Origin: an uncultured Coriobacteriaceae bacterium | GTDB taxonomy: Bacteria > Actinomycetota > Coriobacteriia > Coriobacteriales > Atopobiaceae | Assembly (NCBI GenBank): GCA_900551595.1 | Contig: URWR01000002.1 | Location: 1-29,907 of the forward strand | Direction: 5' to 3' | Length of the DNA: 29,907 bases | Part shown: piece after piece, positions 8,822-20,800 of the stretch | Layout: the number at the start of each line of letters is the position of its first letter | How positions within the stretch are numbered: position 1 is the first letter of the stretch | Made by a program: the position numbers and the translations under genes | Notes under the pieces: model-generated | Seen by the model: the letters and a program-made list of their open reading frames with translations, nothing else | Told to the model about the DNA's origin: nothing | Database searches by the model: none

Positions 8822-10024
8822 TTATTCCTGTTCCATGACAAAGGCAATGCGATCGGCCTGATAATACGGGTCGAGATCGGAAGGAACGTCATACCAGCGC
8901 CATGCGCCATCGATATTAAACACAGCGAGATAATCTTCATTACCGCCATCGTCATTAGGCTCACCAGAAGCAAAAACACTGTAAGTAAATGGCGTGCCAT
9001 CAACCCAGGTAAAATCATCCCCGCTTCTTGTACCGCCAAGCCAGAAAATCTCTTTTCCGCTTTGCTGCATGACCGCAAGAACTTCGTTCCATTCTTCCTC
9101 ATTTGCAATAGTGGCAAGGTGTCCACCGTGTTCTTCGCAATACTGCTCTGCTTCTTGCCATGTCATGCATTCGTTTATAACAGTGTAGGTTGGTTTTGAG
9201 ACAGTTTCCTGCTTCTTACTAGGATCAGGACCATCAGATATAACAAGATCAACGCGCGTGCCTTCGGGAACTTCACCCGGTGCTACCGACTGAGAAATAA
9301 CGTGATCCTTAGCTACCTCGTCACTATATTCAGTTGTAATTGTTCCAACAACTAAATTGCTTGAAGCAAGGTTGCTGCGTGCAGTTTGCACGGCCATGCC
9401 AGTGAGATCATCGAGCTCAACCATGGCTGTTTGCTTACTGTCAGATTCTTCCTCATCAGAATCTTTGTCACTTTTATCAGTATTGTTGTCGGTTTGCTCT
9501 TCCTCAGATTGCTTCTGTTCCTGCATAGGCAAGAAACGTAAAAACTCAGGATCTCCGAGTAAACCAAAATAATGTGCTGTAGCAACACCGGCACAACCAA
9601 CAATAATCACAATGAGAAGAATGCCTACCACCAGTGCAGCGGTATGACGCTTCTTCTGAGGAGCGGCCCCGGTCTCTAAAGCTTCTGAAGGGATTGCCTG
9701 TTGATATGGTTGCTGCAAAGAGGTGGCTTCCGATTGCTCTGGAACATTTGGAGAGGCTTGAGCTGGTTTGCCACAGGAAGGGCAGAAGCCGCATCCTTCG
9801 GGAATAGGGGTACCACAATAGATACAAAACCTATTTAGTAGTGGTGAGGAAGTTTCCTCAACAGGTACATCGAGCCCATCGGCAGAATCTTCTGCTACTG
9901 GCTCTTGTGTAATTGTTTCATTTAATACCGTTACATCGAGAGCAGATGGGGAAATCTTATGCCCACATTCGGGGCAAAAGGTTGCCTCATCAGGTATTTC
10001 ATGCCCACAAGCTGAACACTTCAT
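8822..10024 (-). CDS. Double zinc-ribbon membrane protein with extracytoplasmic PASTA and C-type lectin-like domains
   Basis: The 400-residue protein has two zinc ribbons (C3, C6, C17, C20 and C67, C70, C81, C84), basic KKR at 124-126, one membrane helix (about 129-150) and HYFGLLGDPEFLRFLPM (151-167). An acidic linker follows, then a PASTA domain (about 201-266: LTGMAVQTARSNL, VISQSVAPGEVPEG) and a C-type lectin-like domain (about 278-398). The lectin part shows WQEAEQYCEEHGGHLATI, IFWLGG and the EPND Ca/sugar-binding type motif (355-358), then WRWYDV. PASTA domains of PknB/PrkC kinases bind peptidoglycan fragments, so the outer region looks like a two-domain glycan sensor; this is inference. 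There is no kinase domain. AGGGGA lies 6 nt before the start, and the amidase begins 6 nt after the stop. Confidence 0.88.
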   Translation of the reverse strand: MKCSACGHEIPDEATFCPECGHKISPSALDVTVLNETITQEPVAEDSADGLDVPVEETSSPLLNRFCIYCGTPIPEGCGFCPSCGKPAQASPNVPEQSEATSLQQPYQQAIPSEALETGAAPQKKRHTAALVVGILLIVIIVGCAGVATAHYFGLLGDPEFLRFLPMQEQKQSEEEQTDNNTDKSDKDSDEEESDSKQTAMVELDDLTGMAVQTARSNLASSNLVVGTITTEYSDEVAKDHVISQSVAPGEVPEGTRVDLVISDGPDPSKKQETVSKPTYTVINECMTWQEAEQYCEEHGGHLATIANEEEWNEVLAVMQQSGKEIFWLGGTRSGDDFTWVDGTPFTYSVFASGEPNDDGGNEDYLAVFNIDGAWRWYDVPSDLDPYYQADRIAFVMEQE

Positions 10025-10070
10025 GAAACTTCCCCTTCAAGCTCATTAACCCGATTTTTAATGACTTACT

Positions 10071-11306
10071 CTACTGCTCAAGTGTTAGTTTTACGCGAAG
10101 AATGCGACGTAGCGATTGATTAATTCTCTCTTCGGTAACACTTCCATCAGAAAGAGCACTCAGAACTCCTTGATAGGCTGCTTCAAAATCTTCTGGCATA
10201 AGAATCATGTCATTTCCAGCATTGAGTGCTCGCACACCTATTTCTTGAGGTGTACATATGCTGGTAACTGCCCCCATACCCAATGAATCGGTAATGACAA
10301 TGCCATCAAATCCAAGTTGGGTGCGGAGTAAATCTTGAATAACAACTGTGGAGAGAGAAGCGGGAGTATTGTCTCTTGTAATTGCAGGACAACTAAGGTG
10401 TCCCACCATAATAAAAGGTACACCAGCAGCAATAGCTGCCTTGAAAGGCAAGAGCTCTTCCTCAGCCATCTCGTCGGCAGTTTTATTGCTCACGATAGTA
10501 TCGGTATGAGAGTCTCCTACGGCTCCTCCTATACCAGGAAAATGCTTTGCTGAGCAAAGAATACCTGTTGAAAGAAAGCCCCCAACTGCAGCTTGTGTCA
10601 TAGAACTTACAATGTCGGCAGAAGCTCCGAATGAACGCTCTGTCATCGTGGTGCTTTCTGGATTGTTAGCAATATCTGCTACCGGAGCAAAATCAAGATT
10701 AAAACCAAGATCGCGGAGATAATTACCAATATAGGCAGCTGCATCCCATGCCGCCTGTGTATCTCCAGCAGCTCCGATTGCACACATATCACCAACATCG
10801 CTCACGCCATAGTTTGGATTAGAAGCTATTCGTGTAACAGTTCCCCCTTCTTCATCAACAGCAAGAAAAGGAGGAATTCCAACAACTTCCTCAGAAAACG
10901 TTGCAACATTTGCAAGCATTTCTTTTGTTTGGTCAGGGTTTTCTAGGTTTTGTGCAAAGTAGCAAATACCGCCAACTGGCCGATTTTGAAACGCTTGCTC
11001 GGTTGCTTCACCAGCCGCAACTACAGGGTTATTTTCTACAAGAGCTTCTGGAGCAACAATAAAAAGTTGTGACACCTTTTGTTCAAGCGGAAGAGATGAG
11101 AGTATCTGTTCAATCTGCTCATCTACGGAAGGTGGATCTTGAGAAGCAGTGGCATCTACATGCTCTGATGATGCATCCTGTTCAGGTGTTGTAGTGCAAC
11201 CAGAAAGAGCTGAAGCAGAATAACTGCCCGCAAGCGCTAACGCAGTAATAAAACCTCTTCGAGAAAAGAGATCCCTCTTGTTCTTTGAATTGAAAACGCG
11301 TTGCAT
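10071..11306 (-). CDS. Tat-type lipoprotein glycoside hydrolase family 3 (NagZ-like beta-N-acetylhexosaminidase)
   Basis: The 411-residue protein has a twin-arginine lipoprotein signal (FSRRGFI at 14-20, lipobox LSGC with C37). A GH3 TIM barrel follows: AVDEEGGTVTRI (149-160), KHFPG (254-258), GDSHTD (264-269) with the acid/base His dyad position, and VITDSLGMGAV (337-347) with D340 as the likely nucleophile. GH3 enzymes of this type remove terminal GlcNAc from wall fragments. The His usually found after KHFPG is Ile here (KHFPGIG), a small deviation. The ATG at 11306 has GGGAG 5 nt upstream; a longer reading from a TTG would lack that. It heads the envelope cluster, 46 nt before the lectin-domain gene, and its lipid anchor puts it outside the membrane. 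The exact substrate is inferred. Confidence 0.9.
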   Translation of the reverse strand: MQRVFNSKNKRDLFSRRGFITALALAGSYSASALSGCTTTPEQDASSEHVDATASQDPPSVDEQIEQILSSLPLEQKVSQLFIVAPEALVENNPVVAAGEATEQAFQNRPVGGICYFAQNLENPDQTKEMLANVATFSEEVVGIPPFLAVDEEGGTVTRIASNPNYGVSDVGDMCAIGAAGDTQAAWDAAAYIGNYLRDLGFNLDFAPVADIANNPESTTMTERSFGASADIVSSMTQAAVGGFLSTGILCSAKHFPGIGGAVGDSHTDTIVSNKTADEMAEEELLPFKAAIAAGVPFIMVGHLSCPAITRDNTPASLSTVVIQDLLRTQLGFDGIVITDSLGMGAVTSICTPQEIGVRALNAGNDMILMPEDFEAAYQGVLSALSDGSVTEERINQSLRRILRVKLTLEQ

Positions 11307-11362
11307 ATAGTCTCCCAAAGCGGTTTAGTTAACTTGTCCATATGATTATTACAGAAAGCCAC

Positions 11363-11393
11363 TTGACCACTATAGGTAGCTTTCTGCTAAAAT
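11363..11393 (+). promoter_or_regulatory. Promoter of tRNA-Val
   Basis: TTGACC (11363-11368) and an extended -10 TGCTAAAAT (hexamer 11388-11393) lie 19 bp apart, and the tRNA begins 12 nt after the -10. The spacing is slightly long, but the extended -10 compensates. Confidence 0.6.
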
Positions 11394-11405
11394 ACCCTCG
11401 CTAAT

Positions 11406-11480
11406 GGGCGATTGGCTCAGGGGTAGAGCATATCCTTCACACGGATGGGGTCGCTGGTTCGAATCCAGCATCGCCCACCA
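11406..11480 (+). tRNA. tRNA-Val (anticodon CAC)
   Basis: The acceptor stem GGGCGAT/ATCGCCC is perfect, the T loop is TTCGAAT, and the anticodon loop TTCACAC presents CAC. The 3' CCA is encoded. It is a free-standing gene between the minus-strand envelope cluster and the plus-strand giant gene. Confidence 0.95.
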
Positions 11481-11492
11481 GAGGTATGTTTG

Positions 11493-11524
11493 AGAGACAG
11501 GGACTACTCCCCTGTCTCTTTTTT
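11493..11524 (+). terminator. Rho-independent terminator of tRNA-Val
   Basis: AGAGACAGGG and CCCTGTCTCT form a perfect 10-bp stem with a 7-nt loop, followed by a run of six T. It lies 12 nt after the tRNA. Confidence 0.88.
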
Positions 11525-11887
11525 CACTTATACGTGTGGCAAGGCATTTTTATAAAAAATTAAACCCTCAAGTGCTAGTTGAATCTTTATTGTGTCCCTC
11601 ACAAGCAAAGGTTCAAGGAGCTCATTAAATATCTCGCCCTACGTCTCTCTTAAACCATTCGCATAAATAAACGATTACATGTACAAATCTAAAAGCAAAC
11701 TTAAAAATATCCCAGGTTGGCATATAGTAGGATGATAACCATCTGTTTTTATATATGCAGGTATTTGGTAGTAGATAGACAACATATTTCTTACCATGCT
11801 TGCGAGAGGTGAGGTGAATTACCTACCAATTTTTGAACCTTCATAGATCGCAGAGGTTTCAGGAATTGGCGAAGTGCGGGACGTTAT
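11525..11887 (+). other. 363-nt AT-rich non-coding leader region before the giant surface gene
   Basis: No convincing ORF, RNA gene or inverted repeat is seen here. No good sigma-70 promoter pair stands out: TTGGCA at 11717 has no suitable -10 at normal spacing. The giant gene must be transcribed from within this stretch because the tRNA terminator precedes it, so a long 5' untranslated region or a non-standard promoter is likely. Confidence 0.5.
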
Positions 11888-14800
11888 ATGAGTACGCAAA
11901 AGCAGACTAAACGGTCAAGAATGAAGAGAGCTGCCCACGCGTTCGGTCGTACTGTGCAGCATTACTCTCCGAAAGTGCTGAGCGTCTTCCTTTCTTTGTT
12001 GCTTATTTATCAGTGCTTCATGACTGATGGAGTAAGCTATGCCCTCGCTGAAGCTCTTAATTCCAACACAGCAACAGAGCTTTCTTTGGATCAGGAGAAC
12101 CTCTCTGATGATGCTGTATCTGATTCAGGCCAGGAGGAGTCTGCGGTTACGTCCTCTCAAGAGGAAACTGCAGGTTCTGAAGAGACTTCTCAATCTGGCG
12201 ATGCCTCTTCTACTAATACAGCTAACGATCAAACCACCTCTCCTTCCAACACCTCAACATCCGAACAAACAGATAATAAGGACGAACAACAAAACACCAC
12301 TTCCAACAATGACCAGTCTGATACCGCTCAAACAGAGCAAAAAATAGCCGAGCGTACTGAAGTCCATTCTTGGAATGGCGATGTAGACGCCTTGGCACTT
12401 TCTAGCAAAGGCCTTACGTTTACTAACTCCTCTGAAAGCATGCAGTCAGCACTTTCCGGCAACGCTGATTCTTCAGATACTCAAAATCAGAACCTCAGTG
12501 AAACTCTTTCTGTCCCCGCAGATCCTGATGCCCCCGCTTCCGCCGAAACCATACTTCCCGAGCAACTTGATGCAACCCTCAATCTGAGCTTTAAGGTTGA
12601 TCCCTCTCTTTGGAGTGACAATCCAGAGCAAACCCGAGCTTCCGTTATCGCTGGCGACTCGTTCTCTGTAGAACTGCCAGAAGGCATTACCCCTTCCGAT
12701 GCAAATGCAAAGTTTGATGTATATCAAATCAATGCCGACGGTTCGACAAGCTCAATTCGAATTGCTACCGCTCGAGTAGAAAATAATTCGCTCATTGTTG
12801 CTTTCTCTGATCCTGTGGATACCGCCACAGGCACTTCGTATCTTGTTGGGGCTGCTTCTGATTCTTCTGATCTTAAAGTCCTCTCCACTCTTCAGGCGTC
12901 CATAAACCTTGATGTTCAGGTTTCATCGTCACTTGTTCATCAAGATGCATATGACATGGAATGGGTCCTTCAAACCTCACAAGACGGTCGTACACAAACA
13001 GCGCAGCTGCATATTCCTTCAGCTGCCGAACTGGCAGACCTCCTTGGACTCCCTGATGCCTCCGACCAAAGTGCTCAAAACAATGCCGTAATTCCTAATA
13101 ATGATGTTTCCACCCAGGCAGAAACCGACGAGAAGACCTCATATGCATTTGCCGACTACAACGGTACCCTCTCAATGGACATTACCTGGGCTGACAATAA
13201 TTACGCAGGTCGTCCGACTATTGAAGCGTGGAAGCCTAACTTTATTCCGCAGTTCTCTTTGGATGGCGGTAAAACTTACACCAATCTCATCGATACAGAC
13301 GGTAATCTGACTTCTGAAGCAAAGGACGCACTGCATATTGAAGGGGAAACGCCTTCTTGGGTAAAGCAGGCAACTGTCAACTCTGTGAGCGTAAATAATT
13401 GGACAGTCCGCTTTTCAGGGCTCCCCACTACCCTCAATACAACGGTAAGCACACCCCAGCGCGATGATGATGGCAACCTTGTTTACGATGAGCATGGCAA
13501 TCTTGTTTATGACGATGAAGTAACTCCGACGACTATCTCCTGGCGTCTCTTTGATGGTAATTCTTGCCCTGAAAACTATATGTATGGTCAGGGAGATGGC
13601 GGCAATACTAGTGATGGCAGTACCTTATTGCAACGCTATTTGATGCTTAAGAGAAGCTATACCTTTACCATTCAAGGTAAGCTTGGCAATAAAACGCTCA
13701 AAGATATTTTCGGAGAAAACCTTGCAGGTAACTACTCTGAAGATTTTCTCTTCTCTGCGTTAATTAATAACAGTAGTGAGTGGAACGGCGAACCAATAGG
13801 CTCACAAACCCTCACTCAGATGGCTACTAATGATGACTATGATTTCGACATAGCCTTTAGTGAGGATGGCAATACCGCCACTATTACTGCCACCTTGCCT
13901 ATGTATACCATTGAAAACGCGCCAATTGATTACTACATACAGTTTGAGGACCAGCAGACAGGCACCGACCAAGGCGACCACTATCAGCCTACCTATAACA
14001 ATTCTCCGACTTCAGGGCATGGCAGTGCAACAGATGCTCTTTATAACAACGGCTCTATGACAATTCGCCCCATTGGCAATACGAGCTATAGTGCTACAAA
14101 GGATTGGCTTGATGGAAATAGCACTCAGCGCGGAGAAGTAACTTTTACCCTGTGGCGCTATGCTGCCAATGGCACTTCTGGTCCGGCGCAAGCTTCACCC
14201 GTACAGTTGGATAACTCAATAACTCCAGATACTGATCTCAATACAGTGGAGTATGTCAGCATTACTGTGTCCGCTAACAGCCCAAATCCTGTAGATCTTG
14301 GATCACTTCTCCGTGAAAAATACGGCAGCGCAATAGATAACCTTGTGAAGTATGACCCCGATGGTTACCCATATATTTATGCTTTGCGTGAGGATACAAA
14401 GCTTCCTGGCTATGAAGAGGTCTATGGTACTGTTGATGCCTCCGGCAATGTAACTGATACTGCACCTAACTATACCGATGCAGATGGTCAGACAGTTTAT
14501 TTGAATGCTCCCGATAGAGCTAACGACCCGCTTATTTATAACGGCGGCACGGTCACCAATCGACTTACCGGCACGGTTAACGTTGAAGCTACTAAGACGT
14601 GGGAAATCGCAGCGTTCCAGGATTCTTTGAAGGATGTTCAGGTTACCTTTACTGCTCAAAGCAGACTTAAGGGAACAGAAGACGCATGGCAAGACACCTC
14701 AACGACTCATACCCTTACCGGTTGGTATTCAGAAACGCTCACACAAACGTTCTCTGACACGTTCCCGCAATACGACTCCCAGGGTAGAGAGCTTGAATAT

Positions 14801-17800
14801 CGCTGGGTTGAAACAAATGTAACGTTGAATGATCAGGATACGAATTTCCAGCGCAACGATAATGGTGGAGGCACCTTTACACTTCAACTCACCAATGTTG
14901 AGGGTGATCTTGAAACTCTTAATTTCACCTCAACCCTTGATGAAGATACCAAGACCATCACAAACACGTTCTCAAATATTACCGATGAGCATGTTGATAA
15001 ATACTGGCAGCAGCCCGATGGCTCTATGGCACAAATTAAGCCTGCAAATGACGGCTATCCTGATTATCCAAACCTTGATACGTCAGGTGTAGTGACGGTC
15101 CAGCTCGTCCAAAACGGCACTCTTATTGGCGAATATACGATGGATGGCCTGACTGACCCAGTTCCAACCGAAATCGTAGGCCTCGATGGTGCCACCTATC
15201 AGGAAACCCGTTCCTATCACCTCGATTTTGCCAATTTGCCAAAATATGATGCCAATGGCGTTCGTTATTCCTACCTTGTTCTTGAGGTATCTCCAAGTGG
15301 ATGGCACTCTGAACGCACTTATGACCCAGAGACCCGTCTTACCACGATCGAGAATACTGTTGGTCCGGGTGAGGGATCAGAGATCCGTGTAACCAAAGAT
15401 TGGATCGACGGCAACGACGCTTCTCACCGTCTCCCCGTTGTCGTAGATCTTGTTGCTACGCACCATATGGAATCTCAAACAACCAATGAACAGGGAGAGC
15501 CTCTCTATTCATATGACGCTGGAGATGTAGTCATTCCTAACATCACGCTCTCTACAGACAACTCCTGGTACCAGGAAGTTGATGTTCCTATTGGTGGCCT
15601 CACCTATCGAGATTTCAAACTGGTAGAAAAATATCTCGTTGGTAGCGACGGCACCCAGTATCCCGTTGTTACAAAGAATGAAGCTCCGACGGCCTATGAA
15701 AATCTCGGTATTGATACAGACTGGATCAATACTGGTTGGGACTACGATGCAATGACTGATACGTCCCGTGTTGCTACACCCGACCATGTGTATCAGGTCT
15801 ATGCAACTAAAGACGCTGCTGCAACATATAACGAGAGTATGAGTGCAGTAAGTGCACGTAATCGCCGCCTAGGACTTCTGGATCTTACGGTTACAAAAAC
15901 CTGGAATGACGGATTTGATCATGATCGTCCTACCGCAGAATTAGTCCTGAGCTGCACTGAGGAACCCGATGTCTTTTCTATTGACAACAATGGAAATGTT
16001 TGGGTTGAGCTTGACGGCGGTAACCAAGTACCCATTATGAATGGCTCTGGTGAGGGCGCTCGTCAGCTCAACAGCACAACAGATGATATTCGACTCGATG
16101 GCAACAATCTTGTACTGACTGTTACAACTCCGGATGATGAAAATGAATCCGAGTATCACTTCTTTGGCCTTCCAAAGTATGACGGCAATGGAAATGTCGT
16201 TCACTATGACGTAACTGAGCAGTGGGCTCCTGATGCTGGTGAGTACACCTCTTCGAAACAGGTTGGCGACTATATCGTTGGTGCGCAGCATTTCCATGAC
16301 ACAAAGACGATTAGCTTTACCAACACTCGCCAAGCTAGCCGAGATGTGACGTTCTATAAAAATTGGAACGACCACTACGTAAACGATCAACTGTCGCAAC
16401 GTCCTGATATTTACCTCACCTTATATCGCGTTACCGTAACGCTGGGTGAAAACAACCAGCCAGAATACTCCGCTGCTGAAAAGGTACCTGGATATATCAA
16501 CTATAAGTGGGACGGTGTTGAGCAAGCTGATAACCCTCAGTACAACCAGAAATGCACTATTGCTGGACTACCTGCTTACGACAGCAAGGGAAATGAATAC
16601 ATTTATTACGCAAGCGAATCTATGTCTGCAGATGGCAATTCACTCGACTATGCCCCAGTGAAGTTTGATTACGGGACTCTCCCCGAAGATAGTGAAGGAA
16701 AAGATGCAATTAAGGTTGATAGCGCTGCTGATGATGCAGATCCTACCGAGAATGGTTCTGCCTATGCAATCCATGAGGAAGGTACGTTTGTAAATTCACT
16801 TACCAGCACGCTTGTTGCAAGTGGCGCAAAGCTTTGGGGCAATATACCGGGCAATGTGAGCCAAGCAGATTTACCAAGTATCACAATCTATCTTCAGCGG
16901 AAGCTTGCCACTGATGCAGATTGGCCTGAACTTACGTTCACTAAGACTGATGATGGATGGCAACCTGGTGAAGGTCAGGTTGTAGCCTGGACTTCTCACC
17001 TCAATCCAGTTACGACAAACCAATTTAGTTATACATTGACCCATGAGGGTGAGAACGGCGCCGACCCGAAGGATGAAGAAGGAACGCTCCTTGCTCGTTA
17101 CGATGAGGATGGAAATCTTTATCAGTACCGCGCTATTGAGGTTCCTTGGGGTCTTTATAATCAGCCCGGCGGCTTTAATGATGCCGATCTTGGTTTAGTA
17201 GATGGCAAAACTGAAACTGAAGATGTGACTCAAATCACTACCTTTGGTGTTGTTACTATCCACCATGGAGAAACTGGCTCGTTCTTAATTAACAATGTGT
17301 ATGACTCTGCAGCGGGCCAACTCACCGTACAGAAGCATTTCGATGGAAGAGATGCGGGCGATCTCTATCCAAATACAACGTTTGACGTATATCGCTATTA
17401 CATCAACAGCGAGGGTCAAAAGAGTGATGCAGCACTTGTAGCGAGCCACACGCTTACAAACGATGATCTCACTGGCAAGACGCAAGATCCTAACCTTACT
17501 GTGAGTGGTTCTGATGCCAACAATACAGCTCAGTACACCTTCACTGACCTTGATATATACGCTCCAGACGGCAGTTATTGGCAATACTATGTGGTCGAGC
17601 GCGATATTAATGGCTACACAACTTATGTGGGAACAGGCAACTTAACAGCCGATCAAACCACCACAGAAGGCTCTCAGTCTGACAATTTGTGTCCTGAGTC
17701 ACAGGATAAAGTCACTGGTACTGTCCTCAGCGATGACAAAGAACCCGATGTAACCTTTAAGAATACGTACCAGCCTGAGGATGTAGATCTGACTGGCAGA

Positions 17801-20800
17801 AAGACATGGGTTGACTTTAGTAATACCTTTGGTCTGCGTCCGACCGCCGAAGAGTTTAAAGCGGGCCTTACGGTTTATCGTATTGGTAACGGAAGACAAG
17901 AAGATATAACCGATCAGCTTCAGTCAGACAAACCTGACGAGGCCAACTACTTTACCGTTGCAGACACCGGCGATACCTATACCATTTCTCTCAATAATCT
18001 CGAGAAGTGGGCGCCAGATGGTACGGCCTGGCAATATCGTATTACTGAAGATTTAAGCAGCATGAATCTCGGGGATTCCGGTAAGACTGCTGATGACTAT
18101 TACACGATTACAACTGGGCCATCATCAACCGTCTCTGCCAACTCTAATAATCAATTCCAGCTTGTGAATTCATTGGAAGGCCAGGCAGCGGTTACTAAGA
18201 TATGGGTAGACGGAGATGATCCTTATGGCCTTCGTCCTGATGAAGTAACCGTTCGGCTCCAGGCACGAGTGAACTATGCCAATGGAGATCAGATTGGCTG
18301 GACAGATGTTTGGGCTCTGTTTGAACAACTTGGCTACAGTGATAGCCTTGCATCTCAGGGCACTACCTCGCCCGATTACACACATACTTTGTCTGACTCC
18401 AATGGCTGGCGCACCTCTTGGACTGGTCTTCCTGTTGGCGGACGAGGTACAGCCACTGGTGGGCATGAAGGCGAACTCTTTAGCATTGAATACCGCATAG
18501 TCGAAACAGCTATCGGTGACCAAACAATTACACAACCAACCGAAGACTCCAGTGTCAACAATGGTGATATTTACAAGGATTACCACCCCTATCAGCCCAC
18601 GCAAAGTGACTCTTCCAATCCAACAACAGGGGGCTTCACAAGCGAGATTACAAACACACTTGAAGGCACCTCAATATCTGCATCAAAGTCTTGGAACGAC
18701 CAGAGCGATGCATGGGGAACAAGGCCAAGGTCTGGCGATCCTTGGACAGTAAAGTATCTGCTTCAGCGGAAGCTCACTACAGATCCAGATACAGCCTGGT
18801 CATGGCTTATGGAGTATGGTGAAGAGCAAGCAACTTCACCCCTTGATGAAAATATTGTTTCTGAAACCATCTCCAGCGAAGATGAATCGGCTACTGTTAC
18901 CTGGGATAACCTTCCCCAATATGACACGGACGAAAACGAATACCAATATCGTGTCGTTGAGCAAGTGCCTGGTAGCTATGACGTAGACGGTGCAAAAGAA
19001 GTTGCAACTGCTGAAGACGATAACGGCATAACTTACCGTTACTACGTGGTTTCACCTACTGTTGATGGAACTGGCTCCAGCACGCAATCCTTTACCAATG
19101 TTTTGCGCACGGTCAATCTCCAAGGCACAAAGGTTTGGAGCGACGATGGATCCAACGGCATCATTCCAAGCTTTGATGAAACAAAGCCAACGATGGTTCT
19201 CTATCGTGCTGTTAAGAATGCCGATGGATCCGTTAGTTCAACAGGCGAGCTTGTAAAGATGAAGAATGGTTCTGACCCAGTCCAGCCAACTTGGGAGGAC
19301 AAAGGCAATGGAACCTGGACCTTTACATACAGCAATTTGCCTGCCGCAAATGAAAACAACCAAGACTATGTCTACTACGCCACTGAGCAAGCGGGTACTG
19401 GCTCTGCCGAAGGTTTCTATCCGCTTTATGCGACGAGCGGTGCAGGTGGAACAAATGCTGCGGAAAATCCTCAGATAGGTACTACTATCACCAACCAACC
19501 GACGCGTTTGACACTTACAAAGAAGAGTGACTTCGCGGGTGAAACTAAAGCACTAGCTAATATTGAGCTCTCGGTTCTGTCTCCGGATGGTCAGATTACC
19601 TATGCCGTTTGGACAAACGGTGCAAATGGCATGACCTATTCCACCACAACCTGGGTTGATGGAACGACAAACACAGATGATGGGAATGGCATTACTCGAG
19701 ACGACGGACTCATTATTGGTTTGCCAGCAGGTGACTATATTGTTCGTGAGACTGGCACGGTGCCTAAGGGATATGCTCAAGCAGCTGATGTAAACCTTCA
19801 TATCAACACTGACGGCACAGCCACTACCACTTCAGATGTCACCTACACAGAAGAGAATGGTGTCTATACCATCAATGTTGCGGTTATCGATCCAGTGCTC
19901 CGCGGACAGCTGCAACTCTCAAAGCGCGTCTCTGATGATGGGGATTACAACGGCGCTAACGCCGAGGCTCTTGCAGGCGCCACGTTTGCTCTCTATCGAG
20001 TCGATATGGATGGCGATGGTGAGGATGAGCTGTTAGCCAGCGGTCTTACAACGAATAACCAGGGTATTGTTACCACGGTTAATAACCAAACGCCCATAAA
20101 TACTGAAAGTACTCTTGGGCATGACCTTACCTATGAAGGCAAGTACACCAAGCTTTCCGATGGTCTGCCTGAAGGTAAATACTACTTCCTTGAAACCAAC
20201 GCCACCTCTGGTGCTGTTATGCCGGAAGGCGACGCTGCTAAGAGTGAGATACTCGAGATTACTCAGAATACGCACTATGCAGCCACCAATACGCCGGTAT
20301 CCGCCACTATGGGAAATGAGGACTTCTCGGCTGAGGTTATCTTGCATAAGTACGATACAGTGAGTGGCGATCCCATCGAAGGGGCTGTCTTCCAGCTTGT
20401 CTACACATCTGAAGGCGGTACTTCAAGCACGAGCAAACGTTATACAACTGCTCCGGACGGTACGTTAACGCTTCAAAATCTCGAGAAGGGCACCTATGTC
20501 TTAACCGAGCTTTCTAATACTGGCTATGAATCCAACAATTTCAGCGCAACGTTTACCATCGATAACGACGATGATGACAAGACCTTTGACATCAAGAATG
20601 TCTCTGATGGAGATGACATTGACTTTACGGTTACAAGCGCTGCATCAACATTCGAAGATGGCAAGGGTATTCCAAATACCCCACAACCAGGCAGAATCAC
20701 TCTGAGCAAAACAGATGATCAGGGTAACGCCCTTAATGACGCCACCTTTAGATTGGAAATCAATGATGGTGGTACTTGGAAGACCGTCGTCGATAATTTG

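Noticed and set aside
11717..11755. TTGGCA plus TATATA as promoter of the giant gene
   Set aside because: The spacing is far from 17 bp and no suitable -10 lies at the right distance.
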